From the NCBI GenBank assembly GCA_052384575.1, contig JBQSUQ010000015.1: a stretch of 64,000 nt of DNA; one strand, given 5' to 3'. The translations under genes and the position numbers were made by a program. Numbering within the stretch: position 1 is the first letter of the stretch; each line of letters opens with the position of its first letter. This document shows, in pieces, positions 17,087-26,400 of the stretch. Source of the DNA: JBQSUQ01 sp052384575. Its GTDB lineage: Bacteria; Pseudomonadota; Gammaproteobacteria; Enterobacterales; Pasteurellaceae. The notes beneath the pieces are model-generated. The model was not told the origin of the DNA. It worked only from the letters and a program-made list of their open reading frames with translations, and made no database searches.

Positions 17087-18832
17087 TTAATTGGTTGAAA
17101 CCTGTTGGAAATGGCGAATTTTGTGATAAACATCTTCAAGATCAGAACTAAAATTAATTTTTTTCAATTCTGGTACAGCATTTGATTTGACAATCATGCG
17201 CAAAGGCTGAAATTGCATATTGCACATATAGAGTTGTTGATGAGGCAACATATGCTGTACAAAACGCGTTAAAGCATGAATTCCCCCAGTGTCTAACACA
17301 GTGACCGTATCGCATTGTAAGACAATATGTTTAATTTCATGATCTGTATGCACAGTTTTATCATGCAGCTCCGCAAACACATTATCTGCCGCAGCAAAGA
17401 ATAGCGGTCCGCTAATGCGATACACTAAGACATCATCTAAATCTGCCGGATGAGATTGTTCAATAGACTTGGTCATTTCCGCAATTGTTCGGATAAACAA
17501 CAAACTCGCTAATAACACACCAACGGTAATAGCAATCACCATATCAAAAATCACTGTTAATAAAATACAGGTAATTAACACCGCGATTTCATTTTTACCC
17601 GAACGACGCACAAGGGAAATAATGTTATGTAAATCAAGCATATTCCATGCCACCATAAAGAGCAATGCTGCCATGGAAGCAAGAGGCAAATAGGACAAAA
17701 TTCCTGCAAAGAAAAGCAAGGCACAAAGCACTAAAAGACCATGCACCACACTTGAAATAGGCGAAACTGCCCCTGATTTAACATTCGCTGCAGAACGTGC
17801 AATCGCTGCTGTCGCGGTAATCCCCCCAAAGAACGGTGCAATAATATTCCCTAAACCTTGTGCTAATAATTCATTATTTGAATGGTGCTTTGTGTTAGTC
17901 ATATTATCCAACACCACCGCACATAATAAAGATTCAATTGCGCCTAACATTGCCATAGAAAAAGCCGCTGGCAATAGCGCGCGTAAGGTTTCAAAATCCC
18001 ACGACAATGTATGCCCTTGGGCATCAAGCAAAGTCCAAGGCAACACAAATTCAGGCAAAATATTGGGAATCCCCTGACCTATACTTCCATCAGGCAATGC
18101 ATATTGAAAGGCAGAACCAATTGTCTGCACTGAATAGTCGAACTGAATTAACAATAAAGAAAGCAAAGTGCCTATCATCACCGCAGGTAAATGACCCGGA
18201 AAAGGCAAACGTAAACGATACCATTGCGACAACACAACTAAAGTCACTACACCAACTAAGGTATCAGCCCAGTTTGCAGTCGGAAGTGCAGTGAAAATCA
18301 CTTGAATTTTGTCGAGGAAATGCGCTGGCATTTGTTCAATTTGCAAGCCGAAGAAATCTTTAATCTGCAAAGTAGCAATCGTAATGCCAATACCGCAAGT
18401 GAAGCCTAGCGTTACGGGCAAAGGAATGTATTCAATCAAACGACCTAAACGGCAAAACGCCATTAAAACCAAGATCAATCCTGATAATAAGGTCGCCATC
18501 AACAAACCGCTTAAACCAAACTGCTGGGTAACGGGATATAAAATCACCACAAAAGCGGCAGTTGGTCCTGAAATATTAAAACGAGAACCGCCCGTCAATG
18601 CAATCACAATGCCCGCAATAATCGCAGTATATAAACCATGTTGGGGCGCAACACCACTTGCAATGGCCAAAGCCATAGAAAGCGGAATGGCAATCATCCC
18701 AACGGTTAAACCAGAAATAATATCTTTTAACAAATGCTGCTTGCTATAACCTAAACGGAAACTGTCTTTCAACGCGCTAAAAGGTTTTACAGCAAGTAAA
18801 GCATGTTTGGTCAAAAACCATTTATTTAACAT
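17087..18832 (-). CDS. SulP-family anion transporter with STAS domain
   Basis: The 581-residue protein has the SulP/SLC26 layout: a membrane domain with the signature GLTVGMIAIPLSMALAIASG (42-61) followed by a cytoplasmic STAS domain from about residue 450 (YRISGPLFFAAAD, then CDTVTVLDTGGIHAL). Family members carry sulfate, bicarbonate or dicarboxylates. The ligand is not decided by sequence. The gene may read through into hisB, which follows after a weak hairpin. Confidence 0.92.
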   Translation of the reverse strand: MLNKWFLTKHALLAVKPFSALKDSFRLGYSKQHLLKDIISGLTVGMIAIPLSMALAIASGVAPQHGLYTAIIAGIVIALTGGSRFNISGPTAAFVVILYPVTQQFGLSGLLMATLLSGLILVLMAFCRLGRLIEYIPLPVTLGFTCGIGITIATLQIKDFFGLQIEQMPAHFLDKIQVIFTALPTANWADTLVGVVTLVVLSQWYRLRLPFPGHLPAVMIGTLLSLLLIQFDYSVQTIGSAFQYALPDGSIGQGIPNILPEFVLPWTLLDAQGHTLSWDFETLRALLPAAFSMAMLGAIESLLCAVVLDNMTNTKHHSNNELLAQGLGNIIAPFFGGITATAAIARSAANVKSGAVSPISSVVHGLLVLCALLFFAGILSYLPLASMAALLFMVAWNMLDLHNIISLVRRSGKNEIAVLITCILLTVIFDMVIAITVGVLLASLLFIRTIAEMTKSIEQSHPADLDDVLVYRISGPLFFAAADNVFAELHDKTVHTDHEIKHIVLQCDTVTVLDTGGIHALTRFVQHMLPHQQLYMCNMQFQPLRMIVKSNAVPELKKINFSSDLEDVYHKIRHFQQVSTN

Positions 18833-19023
18833 ATCAATAACTCAAATCGATCTTAGAAAACAAAAGTGCGGTTATTTTAAATAGAATTTTGGCAAAATAC
18901 TTTGCGTTTTCGCAATTAAATAGAAAAAAGACTAGACGAAAAGCAAGTTAATTCTTATAATCACGCCCACTTTCCAAACTGGAAAGCAATTGTCGATAAA
19001 TTGTACAATACATTTATCAAGTT

Positions 19024-19113
19024 GGTGAGATGTCCGAGTGGTTGAAGGAGCACGCCTGGAAAGCGTGTATGTGGGAAACTGCATCGGGGGTTCGAATCCC
19101 CCTCTCACCGCCA
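19024..19113 (+). tRNA. tRNA-Ser(GGA)
   Basis: A 90-base tRNA with a long variable arm, acceptor GGTGAGA/TCTCACC, anticodon arm CACGC-CTGGAAA-GCGTG (anticodon GGA, serine), T arm GGGGGTTCGAATCCCCC and encoded CCA. Confidence 0.95.
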
Positions 19114-19197
19114 TCCTTAGTTTTTCAACTTTTTATTCCTTTTCATCACAGTTCTTGTATCATTATTGAATGCTAACCAACCTTTTCTTCGATAGAA

Positions 19198-20091
19198 ATG
19201 AACAATGAATTAATCACGCGTATTCTCTATGTATTATTGATGGGATTTGGATTTCCTATTATGCGTTTTATGAGTTTACACTTTGAAACGCTAAATAATA
19301 ATGCAGTGCGTTTTATTTCTGGAGGTTTGTTATTTATTTTAATTTGTGCCATTAAATATAGAACAGAAGTACAAAAAATTATCGCAGAGCCTCAGCTTCT
19401 GGTTTATTTACTTGTCCTTGCCATATTTATGACAGTAAATATGTACTTCTTTATCAAGGGATTACAATATACTTCGGCACTTGCTGGCAGTATTTTTGGC
19501 ATATTAGCTATGCCTCTGGCTGTTATTATGGCGGCGATTTTCTTCCCTGATGAAAGAGCAAAAGCGACACAAAAACATTTCTACCTAGGCAGTTTATTAG
19601 CGATTATTGGTTCCTTAATGTTCGTTTTATATAGTGATAAGTCAAGTGGTAGTGACCATTTTTTAATAGGTGCCTTTTTCTTATTTATCGCTATTTTTAT
19701 CCAATCGATTCAAAATCTTATCGTTAAAAAAGTGGCACAAAAATTGCACGCCATTGTGATTAGTGCTTCTACAGCTACTCTATCTGGGATTCTCTATTTA
19801 AGCTTGGCTTGCTATACAGGGAAAATCACACAACTTCAACATATTGAATTGAATTTACTCTTTGGCTTAGCATTAGCGGGTATTTACGGTATGTTAACGG
19901 GAATGTTAATGGCGTTCTATATTGTGCAAAAACAGGGCGTTGTTGTGTTTAATTTGATTCAATTAATTGTGCCATTATCCACCGCAGTTATTGGCTATTT
20001 TACATTAGGCGAAACCATCAATTTCAGCCAAGCTATTGGCGCAATCATTGTAGTTTTAGGCTGTATTCTGGCGCTACGCAGAAAAAATTAA
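19198..20091 (+). CDS. EamA/DMT-family transporter
   Basis: The 297-residue protein has about ten membrane segments arranged as two EamA repeats. NNAVRFISGGLLFILIC is in the first repeat and LIQLIVPLSTAVIGYFTLGE in the second, the latter being the typical end of the EamA domain. Substrate unknown; members export amino acids or metabolites. The gene stands alone after tRNA-Ser and converges on rhlB. Confidence 0.82.
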   Translation: MNNELITRILYVLLMGFGFPIMRFMSLHFETLNNNAVRFISGGLLFILICAIKYRTEVQKIIAEPQLLVYLLVLAIFMTVNMYFFIKGLQYTSALAGSIFGILAMPLAVIMAAIFFPDERAKATQKHFYLGSLLAIIGSLMFVLYSDKSSGSDHFLIGAFFLFIAIFIQSIQNLIVKKVAQKLHAIVISASTATLSGILYLSLACYTGKITQLQHIELNLLFGLALAGIYGMLTGMLMAFYIVQKQGVVVFNLIQLIVPLSTAVIGYFTLGETINFSQAIGAIIVVLGCILALRRKN

Positions 20092-20108
20092 AGGCGCAAA
20101 TTGCGCCT
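20092..20108. terminator. Short palindrome between the DMT gene and rhlB
   Basis: AGGCGCAAATTGCGCCT is a near-perfect palindrome between two convergent genes. Without long T runs on either side its terminator role is uncertain. Confidence 0.45.
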
Positions 20109-20119
20109 CGATAATTGAA

Positions 20120-21370
20120 TTAATATGCTTTTTTAAAAGGTTTACGCGTTGTTCGTTGTGCGTGTAAATTGGTGTTTTTTAATCGCATTGGTTTCGGTAA
20201 TTCATCTATTAATGCATTCGGATCATATTGGCTTACCGGAATACTATGACCAATATATTCTTCAATAGCAGGTAAATTCATCGCGTATTGCTCACAAGCA
20301 AAGCTAATGGAAACACCACTTTCGCCAGCTCGCCCTGTACGTCCAATACGATGTACATAGTCTTCACGATCATCCGGTAAATCATAGTTAAAAACATGTG
20401 TTACGTCTGAGATATGTAACCCTCGTGCCGCAACATCCGTAGCAACCAAAATATCAAGATCACCATCAGTGAATTGCTTCAATAACGCAAGACGTTTTTT
20501 CTGAGCCACATCGCCAGTCAATAAGCCGACACGATGTCCATCTGCAGCTAAATATCCCCAAATTTCTTCGCATTTATGTTTCGTATTAGCAAATACAATG
20601 CAACGTTCTGGCCATTCTTCTTCCAATAATGTCAGCAATAATGCCATTTTATCTTGATTGGAGGGGTAAAATAATTCTTCTTTAATGCGGTGCCCTGTTT
20701 TTTGCAAAGGCTCAATTTCCACATATTCAGGATCATTCATATCCTCAAAAGCAAGCTCTCGCACTTTATAAGATAAAGTAGCGGAAAATAGCATAGTTAA
20801 GCGCTGTTGTGGACTTGGCGATTTGCGTAGTAAATAACGAATATCCTTGATAAAGCCTAAATCAAACATGCGATCCGCTTCGTCTAACACCACAACTTGA
20901 ATCGCATTTAAATTAATCACATTTTGCTTAACATAATCAATCACACGCCCTGTGGTGCCAATAAGAATATCAACACCCGCCTCAATAGCTTTAATTTGTT
21001 TATCATAACCATCGCCACCATAAGCAAGTGCGGTGCGTAATCCCGTTGTTTTTACGAGCATGTCCGCATCTTTTGCAATTTGCACCGCCAGTTCTCGCGT
21101 AGGCGCTAAAATTAAGGCGCGCGGTTGATTATGGGCAAATGGACGAGGATACTCTAATAAATGATGAAAAGTTGCCGTTAAAAACGCCATCGTTTTCCCT
21201 GTGCCAGTTTGCGCTTGCCCCGCTACATCTTTTCCTTGCAAAGAAATAGGTAAGGAAAGCGCTTGAATCGGCGTGCAATATTCAAAGCCTTTGCTTTGTA
21301 AGGCAGATAAAACTTTGGGATTAAGCGGAAGATCAGCAAAACGTTGCTGAGATAAATGGTTATTGCTCAT
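20120..21370 (-). CDS. rhlB: ATP-dependent RNA helicase RhlB
   Basis: DEAD-box helicase of the RNA degradosome, unwinding RNA for RNase E and PNPase. The start at 21370 (MSNNHLSQQRFADLPLNPKV) matches the E. coli RhlB N-terminus and gives 416 residues; the longer frame to 21436 does not. Helicase motifs are in order: TPIQ, AQTGTGKT, PTRELA, VLDEADRMFDLGF, SATL, and HRIGRTGRAG. The short C-terminal tail ends KNTNLHAQRTTRKPFKKAY, basic as in the family. rho starts on the other strand 188 bp away. Confidence 0.95.
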   Translation of the reverse strand: MSNNHLSQQRFADLPLNPKVLSALQSKGFEYCTPIQALSLPISLQGKDVAGQAQTGTGKTMAFLTATFHHLLEYPRPFAHNQPRALILAPTRELAVQIAKDADMLVKTTGLRTALAYGGDGYDKQIKAIEAGVDILIGTTGRVIDYVKQNVINLNAIQVVVLDEADRMFDLGFIKDIRYLLRKSPSPQQRLTMLFSATLSYKVRELAFEDMNDPEYVEIEPLQKTGHRIKEELFYPSNQDKMALLLTLLEEEWPERCIVFANTKHKCEEIWGYLAADGHRVGLLTGDVAQKKRLALLKQFTDGDLDILVATDVAARGLHISDVTHVFNYDLPDDREDYVHRIGRTGRAGESGVSISFACEQYAMNLPAIEEYIGHSIPVSQYDPNALIDELPKPMRLKNTNLHAQRTTRKPFKKAY

Positions 21371-21558
21371 ATATTGATCATTATTAATAAAATTCAGCTT
21401 AGCATACCATAATCTGAAAAATTTCCAAAAATCCACCGCACTTTATAAGGTTTTTCAAGCAAAAACTAGACAAAGCCTTGGATTAATGGTAACTTTACGC
21501 CCATTCTAAAGACCACAAGTCAACGTCTAACAATTCATTTATCCAATCTAAATAAACT

Positions 21559-22821
21559 ATGCATTTAACAGAACTGAAAAACACGCCTGTATCAACCTTA
21601 GTTGAGCTTGGCGAAGGTCAAATGGGCTTAGAAAATCTTGCTCGTTTGCGTAAACAAGACATTGTATTTGCTATTCTTAAACAGCACGCCAAAAGCGGTG
21701 AAGACATTTTCGGCGGCGGCGTATTAGAAATTCTACCTGATGGTTTCGGCTTCTTACGTTCCGCAGATAGTTCTTATTTAGCCGGCCCTGACGATATTTA
21801 TGTTTCACCAAGCCAAATTCGTCGTTTTAACTTACAAACAGGGGACAAAGTAGAAGGCAAGATTCGACCACCAAAAGAAGGCGAACGCTATTTTGCTTTA
21901 TTAAAAGTAGATCAAGTCAATGACGACCGTCCTGAAGTTTCCCGCAGTAAAATTCTTTTCGAAAACTTAACTCCATTACATGCCAACTCTCGTTTACGTA
22001 TGGAACGTGGCAATGGCTCAACCGAAGATTTAACTGCACGTATTCTTGATTTAGCCTCACCAATTGGTAAAGGACAGCGTGGTTTGATCGTCGCACCACC
22101 AAAAGCGGGGAAAACGGTTTTATTACAAAATATTGCACAAAGCATTACTTATAACTATCCAGAATGTGAACTCATTGTTCTCTTAATTGATGAACGCCCT
22201 GAAGAAGTAACGGAAATGCAACGTACCGTACGTGGCGAAGTAATTGCTTCTACATTTGATGAGCCAGCAACACGCCATGTTCAAGTGGCAGAAATGGTTA
22301 TTGAAAAAGCAAAACGTTTAGTAGAACACAAAAAAGACGTCGTGATTTTATTAGATTCTATTACGCGTTTAGCACGTGCTTACAATACGGTGACACCTGC
22401 CTCAGGTAAAATTCTTTCTGGTGGTGTGGACGCCAATGCATTACATCGTCCAAAACGCTTCTTCGGTGCAGCCCGTAACGTAGAAGAAGGCGGTAGCTTA
22501 ACCATCATCGCCACAGCCCTTGTGGATACGGGATCAAAAATGGATGAAGTTATTTTTGAGGAATTCAAAGGTACCGGTAATATGGAACTTCATCTTTCAC
22601 GTAAAATTGCAGAACGCCGCGTGTTCCCAGCCATTGACTTTAACCGTTCTGGTACACGTAAAGAAGACTTACTCACCACGCCAGACGAGCTACAGAAAAT
22701 GTGGATTTTACGTAAAATCCTCAACCCAATGGGCGAAGTGGAAGCCATGGAATTCCTCATTGATAAATTAATGGTTGCGAAAACCAATGAAGAATTTTTT
22801 GAAGTGATGAAACGTTCATAA
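21559..22821 (+). CDS. rho: Transcription termination factor Rho
   Basis: Hexameric RNA-dependent ATPase that ends transcription at untranslated RNA. It has 420 residues, the normal length. The N-terminal RNA-binding domain contains GFGFLRSADSSYL. Walker A is APPKAGKTVLLQ near 180, followed by LIDERPEEVTEM and the Q-loop/R-loop region VILLDSITRLARAYN and SGGVDANAL. It stands alone, with a T-rich terminator hairpin 30 bp after the stop. Confidence 0.98.
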   Translation: MHLTELKNTPVSTLVELGEGQMGLENLARLRKQDIVFAILKQHAKSGEDIFGGGVLEILPDGFGFLRSADSSYLAGPDDIYVSPSQIRRFNLQTGDKVEGKIRPPKEGERYFALLKVDQVNDDRPEVSRSKILFENLTPLHANSRLRMERGNGSTEDLTARILDLASPIGKGQRGLIVAPPKAGKTVLLQNIAQSITYNYPECELIVLLIDERPEEVTEMQRTVRGEVIASTFDEPATRHVQVAEMVIEKAKRLVEHKKDVVILLDSITRLARAYNTVTPASGKILSGGVDANALHRPKRFFGAARNVEEGGSLTIIATALVDTGSKMDEVIFEEFKGTGNMELHLSRKIAERRVFPAIDFNRSGTRKEDLLTTPDELQKMWILRKILNPMGEVEAMEFLIDKLMVAKTNEEFFEVMKRS

Positions 22822-22850
22822 CATTTAACAAATAAAAAGTCTTATCTGTG

Positions 22851-22910
22851 ATCTGCCACCCCAAAGTTGGACTAAACAACCAACTCATTGGGGAGCAGAT
22901 TTTTTTATAG
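22851..22910 (+). terminator. Terminator hairpin after rho
   Basis: ATCTGC-ca-CCCC-aa-AGTTGG pairs with CCAACT-catt-GGGG-a-GCAGAT, followed by seven T. It is a strong intrinsic terminator for rho. The arm sequence (ATCTGC with CACCCCAAAGTTGGAC) looks like terminal inverted repeats of IS3-type elements, so it may derive from insertion-sequence ends. Confidence 0.75.
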
Positions 22911-23448
22911 TTAAATACAGCCCTTATTTCAGACCAAAGTTGATCTGGTTTTATCTTCTAAGAGAAATAGGAATATTGGACTAAAGGTAAATATCTTCAA
23001 TATCTAAATAACTTGAAAAATATTTATCTATTTTATAGACTGACTGCGCAGGTATAGCGAATTCACGTTTAATTCTGGAGTGATTTAAATATATGTCAAG
23101 GATTGACGCTATTAATATAATATCCCCCTATACCTGCCTTTCCTTTTTCTTTACGACAAAATGCTAAAGATTGAATTATTGATTCAAAATAGATTTCTTG
23201 TGTAAAAACATCTATCCAGTAAACCGTTGTAAAGCTCACAAAATAAGCACCACCAAGATTATTCATTTTATATTTTCAGCTCATCTTATTTCTCTTGCCT
23301 GAAAATAAAGAGGCTTTAGCAAAAAATATTGAGTTGTATAGTTATCTTATTTTATTTCTCGATACAGTTCACAAAAATAAAAATTTTAAGAACCAAAATA
23401 AAGGATAGCTCTCATCTATGATGAGCACTTTACTGAATGAGATATGAG
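22911..23448. other. Decayed intergenic stretch between rho and purL
   Basis: About 540 bp of A+T-rich sequence between the rho terminator and the purL terminator hairpin. The only codable piece I support is a transposase fragment on the minus strand (23096-23266). Between 23048 and 23137 is a 10-bp inverted repeat, GCAGGTATAG and CTATACCTGC, that overlaps the fragment's end. No RNA gene was recognised. Confidence 0.6.
23096..23266 (-). pseudogene. IS200-like/REP-associated transposase (Y1_Tnp) N-terminal fragment
   Basis: A 56-codon frame beginning MNNLGGAYFVSFTTVYWIDV and continuing FTQEIYFESIIQSLAFCRKEKG. This matches the N-terminus of Y1_Tnp transposases, whose pattern is YFvTfTvv.WiDvFtr..Y...ii.SL.yC...KG. 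The catalytic HUH and tyrosine regions are missing. After KEKG the sequence enters a 10-bp inverted repeat and the frame stops. The fragment is a relic, not an active gene. Confidence 0.65.
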
Positions 23449-23478
23449 AAAGGCACTTGTGTTCATACAAGTGCCTTT
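23449..23478 (-). terminator. Terminator hairpin after purL
   Basis: AAAGGCACTTGT pairs with ACAAGTGCCTTT over a 6-base loop (GTTCAT on the plus strand), 19 bp after the purL stop. The following U-tract is short. Confidence 0.7.
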
Positions 23479-23497
23479 AGTTAAAGCGAGTATTAAA

Positions 23498-26400
23498 TTA
23501 TTTCAACGTAACACGTGCATTCCTAAACATTCTCATCCAAGCGCCGTCTTCTTGCCACTCTTCTGGATACCACGAGTTGCTGACAGCTCGGAATACACGC
23601 TCTGGGTGTGGCATCATAATCGCCACACGTCCGTCGGCGTTGCCGATAGCTGTGATGCCAAATGGGGAGCCGTTCGGGTTGGCTGGGTAGACTTCCGTTG
23701 GTTGCAGGTTGTTGTCGATGTATTGAACAATCACCAAATTCTGATTTTGCAGATTTTGGAGCTGATCTGCCCCCTTGAACTCCGCTTGTCCTTCGCCGTG
23801 GGAAACGGCAATCGGCATATGAGAGCCTGCCATTCCAGCGAACCAGTGGTTGTTGGTGTCGTTGATTTTCACCAAGCCTACACGGGCTTCAAAGCGTTCG
23901 GATTTGTTGCGAACGAAACGAGGCCAGTTTTCAGTGCCTGGGATAATTTCCGCTAAGTTAGAGACCATTTGGCAACCGTTACACACACCAAGGGCGAGAG
24001 TATTCGGGTTGGCGAAGAATTGGCTGAATTGATCACGCAACATTGGGTTGAATAGGATCGATTTCGCCCAGCCGCCGCCTGCACCTAATACGTCACCGTA
24101 AGAGAAGCCGCCACACGCCACTAAGGCATTGAAATCTTTCAAGTTTCTGCGACCTGACATTAAATCACTCATATGCACGTCAATGGCGTTGAAGCCTGCA
24201 CGGTCGAAGGCTGCCGCCATTTCGTAATGGCTGTTTACGCCTTGTTCACGCAAGATAGCAACACTCGGTTTCACGCCTTTGTTGATGAACGGTGCGGCGA
24301 TGTCTTCGTTGATGTCGTAAGTTAAATGAACCGATAAGCCTTTGTTATTTGGATCTTTTTTAGTTTCAAACTCTTGATCGGCACAGGCTGGGTTGTCACG
24401 CAAACGTTGGATTTGATGTGTGAGTTCTGCCCAAATACCACGCAATTCAGAGCGTTTTTCGCTGAGCAATTTGCGTGTGCCACGGCTGATTTCAAATAAA
24501 TCGCCGTCCACCACAGAGCCAAGTTCTTTGGTTAAGCCGAGCAAGCCGTGAGCGTTTAAGATGTCACGCACTTGGTTGAAATCGCTGTCGGCAACTTGGA
24601 TCACTGCACCCAATTCTTCGTTGAACAACACCGCTAAATCGTTGTCGCCCAAGGCACTGATGTCCACGTTCACGCCACAGTTTCCTGCAAACGCCATTTC
24701 CGCCAAGGTCGTGATTAAACCACCGTCTGAACGGTCGTGGTACGCCAACAATTTTCCTTGTGAAACAAGGGCTTGCATTGCGTTGAAGAAATTTTTCAAC
24801 TGTTCAACGTTTACAACGTCTGCTGGTTTGTCGCCCAGTTGTTTGTAAACTTGAGCCAGTGCGGTTGCCCCCAAGCGATTTTTGCCTTCGCCTAAGTCGA
24901 TAAGCAATAAGCGTGAGTGACCTTTGTCGGTGCGAAGTTGTGGGGTCACGGTTTTGCGAACATCTTCCACACGAGCAAAGGCTGAAATAATCAAGGAAAG
25001 CGGTGCGGTAACGGTTTTTTGTTCGCCATTTTCGTCCCAAGTGGTTTTCATTGACATTGAGTCTTTGCCCACTGGAATGGTGATACCTAAGGCTGGGCAG
25101 AGTTCTTCGCCCACGGCTTTCACCGCTTCGTACAAGCCTGCGTCTTCGCCTTCGTGACCGGCTGCGGACATCCAGTTGGCAGACAGTTTAATGCGTTTGA
25201 TGTCGCCGATGTCGGTGGCGGCGATGTTGGTAATGGCTTCGGCAACAGCCAAGCGAGCAGATGCCCCGAAATCTAATAACGCAGTTGGGGTGCGTTCGCC
25301 CATTGACATCGCTTCGCCGTGGTAGCTGTCTAAACTTGCAGTGGTCACCGCACAGTCAGCCACAGGAATTTGCCACGGGCCGACCATTTGATCACGCGCC
25401 ACCATTGCGGTTACCGAGCGGTCGCCAATGGTAATTAAGAAGGTTTTTTCTGCAACCGCTGGCAAGCGAAGCACACGGTGCAAGGCTTCTTTTAACTCAA
25501 TGCCGTCTTGGGCAAGCGGTGGGTTTTGTACGGTTTTTGACACCGCATTGCGACTCATTTTCGGGGTTTTGCCGAGCAACACGTTCATCGGCAAGTCGAT
25601 TGGGTTATTGTCGAAATGGCTGTCGTGCAAGGTTAAATGTTTCTCTTCGGTGGCTTCACCGATTACCGCAAACGGTGCGCGCTCACGCTCACAAAGTGCG
25701 GTGAATAATTCGAGTTTTTCAGGTGCAACCGCTAACACATAACGCTCTTGCGATTCGTTACACCAAATCTCAAGGGGGGACATTCCTTTTTCATCGCACA
25801 AAATCGAACGCAAATCGAACTTACCGCCACGGTCACCGTCGTGTACCAATTCAGGCATTGCGTTCGATAAACCGCCAGCCCCCACGTCGTGAATAAATAA
25901 AATTGGGTTCTCTTCGCCCAACTGCCAGCAACGGTCGATCACTTCTTGGCAACGGCGTTCCATTTCTGGGTTTTCACGTTGAACGGAGGCAAAATCCAAA
26001 TCTTCTTTCGATTTGCCTGATGCCATTGACGATGCCGCACCGCCCCCCAAACCGATGTTCATCGCAGGGCCACCCAGCACGATCAACTTAGCTCCCACTG
26101 GAATTTCGCCTTTTTGCACGTGTTCGCCACGAATGTTACCGATACCGCCTGCCAACATAATCGGTTTGTGGTAACCACGGGTCTCGACGCCTGCAAAACT
26201 GTTTACTTTTTCTTCATAAGTACGGAAATAACCCAACAACGCAGGGCGACCAAATTCGTTATTAAACGCTGCACCGCCGAGAGGGCCTTCAATCATAATA
26301 TCTAACGCCGAGGCAATACGGTTTGGCTTAGAAAGTGGATTTTCCCAAGGCTGTTCAAAGTTCGGAATCACCAAGTTCGACACGGAAAAGCCCGTTAAAC

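Noticed and set aside
21371..21436. N-terminal extension of RhlB
   Set aside because: It lacks similarity to RhlB and a start signal; the internal ATG matches the E. coli N-terminus.
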